This document shows positions 32,685 to 33,078 of a DNA stretch of 33,078 nt, one piece after another. The stretch is taken from the NCBI GenBank assembly GCA_964607765.1, contig CAZSNT010000118.1, positions 1 through 33,078 on the forward strand. The letters are read 5' to 3'. The DNA is from CAZSNT01 sp964607765 (GTDB lineage: Bacteria; Verrucomicrobiota; Lentisphaeria; Oligosphaerales; JABHEG01). A program made the position numbers and the translations under genes. The notes below the pieces were generated by a model. That model saw nothing but the letters and a program-made list of their open reading frames with translations. It searched no databases and had not been told where the DNA came from. Every line of letters begins with the position of its first letter. Positions within the stretch are counted from its first letter, which is position 1.

Positions 32685-33078
32685 TGGCGTCTCCGGTGAG
32701 TTGGGCCTCGGTGGTACCATAGTCCCGAATGGGGTGGGTTGCACACAGCGCTCGTGTCTGTGGGCGGGCCAAGCCGCCGCCAAACCCCGTAGGTCGGCAG
32801 TCCTCAGCCGACCCGGGCCGGGCGGTGATACCCGGCCTACTGCCGCTCACTGGATCAAGTAAGGCAAATCGGACACGCGGGGGCCGGGCAGGCGCGTTCT
32901 CGGCTACTGAAAGTCTGCGTGGTGCGGGGCACGGGCGGAGGACGTGAAGCGCGAGATCACGTTCGATTACCGCCTCGTGCTGCACCGGTTGCGGGGGGTG
33001 GCATTAGGGTGAGTCGGCATTCCCTGGGACCGCCGAGCACCAGCTCGGCTCTGTCGTCACCTATGTTGCCCGGATGCC
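32685..33078. other. Non-coding region at the right edge
   Basis: I see no supportable gene in these 394 bases. They hold a paired-hairpin REP-like element (32789-32840) and one further perfect hairpin, GCCGAGC (33032-33038) with GCTCGGC (33043-33049) and a 4-base ACCA loop. A short GTG-initiated frame at 32944-33012 (22 residues) has a purine-rich site, but nothing supports it as a gene. The promoter for the DUF3604 operon should lie near 32685-32750; I find no convincing boxes. Confidence 0.5.
32789..32840. repeat. Paired-hairpin REP-like element
   Basis: GGTCGGC (32792-32798) pairs with GCCGACC (32807-32813), and GGCCGGG (32816-32822) pairs with CCCGGCC (32831-32837). Both stems are 7 bp and perfect, and both loops are 8 bases. 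The outer GTAGG (32789-32793) is complementary to CCTAC (32836-32840), so the whole can close as a three-way junction. The architecture resembles two-hairpin REP/BIME extragenic repeats. Confidence 0.65.

Noticed and set aside
32944..33012. Short GTG-initiated frame of 22 residues
   Set aside because: It is too short, with no family match and only a weak ribosome site.
1..33078. tRNA, rRNA, riboswitch, integrase or transposase
   Set aside because: I looked for conserved arms, known aptamer motifs and mobile-element proteins and saw none; a covariance-model search could still find small RNAs.

Overview
The window is GC-rich, gene-dense bacterial DNA encoding mostly exported proteins. Recognised families are an HzsA-related dihaem protein, PQQ-like beta-propellers, a Tat-exported Gfo/Idh/MocA oxidoreductase, DUF6807, a heparinase II/III-like lyase, a sialate O-acetylesterase, a DUF3604 PHP-like hydrolase and HEAT/TPR proteins. 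This repertoire is typical of polysaccharide-degrading members of the PVC group (Planctomycetota, Lentisphaerota, Kiritimatiellota, Verrucomicrobiota) and neighbours such as Hydrogenedentota. I cannot choose the phylum from sequence alone. No rRNA, tRNA, CRISPR array, integrase or transposase is visible. Shine-Dalgarno sites and several sigma70-like promoters can be read.

Layout. 1-566: a broken zinc-ribbon membrane-protein gene. 602-3181 (-): heparinase II/III-like exported lyase. 3507-7889 (+): a GNAT-like protein, a small lipoprotein, an HzsA-related exported dihaem protein and a zinc-ribbon membrane protein. 7945-14611 (-): a likely operon read from a Tat-exported sugar-isomerase-like protein through a URO-D-like methyltransferase-fold protein and a HEAT-repeat/CBM protein to a Tat-exported Gfo/Idh/MocA oxidoreductase. 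14638-14707: back-to-back divergent promoters. 14855-26775 (+): two giant tandem paralogues (degenerate methyltransferase-like domain plus PQQ-like propellers), then DUF6807, a GH63/MGH1-like glycosidase and a sialate O-acetylesterase, the last two overlapping by 4 bases. 26872-32684 (-): an operon of a DUF3604 hydrolase with a sialidase-like propeller, an AIM24/TIGR00266 protein and a c-haem/TolB-propeller/TPR protein. 32685-33078: non-coding, with REP-like hairpins.

How the genes may work together (inference). The lyase, esterase, glycosidase, carbohydrate-binding and oxidoreductase/isomerase families suggest capture and stepwise breakdown of acidic or acetylated glycans, with cytochrome-like and propeller proteins at the envelope. 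No transporter or sugar regulator is present, so the substrate is unknown.

The most unusual structure is a run of 25 consecutive 7-bp units (16696-16870) inside the coding sequence of the first giant propeller protein. Because 7 is not a multiple of 3, changing the unit number would move the second propeller in or out of frame, giving a possible phase-variation switch. Other short tandem repeats of 7, 8 and 12 bp lie in the intergenic regions, which points to a genome-wide habit of short-unit repeat formation.
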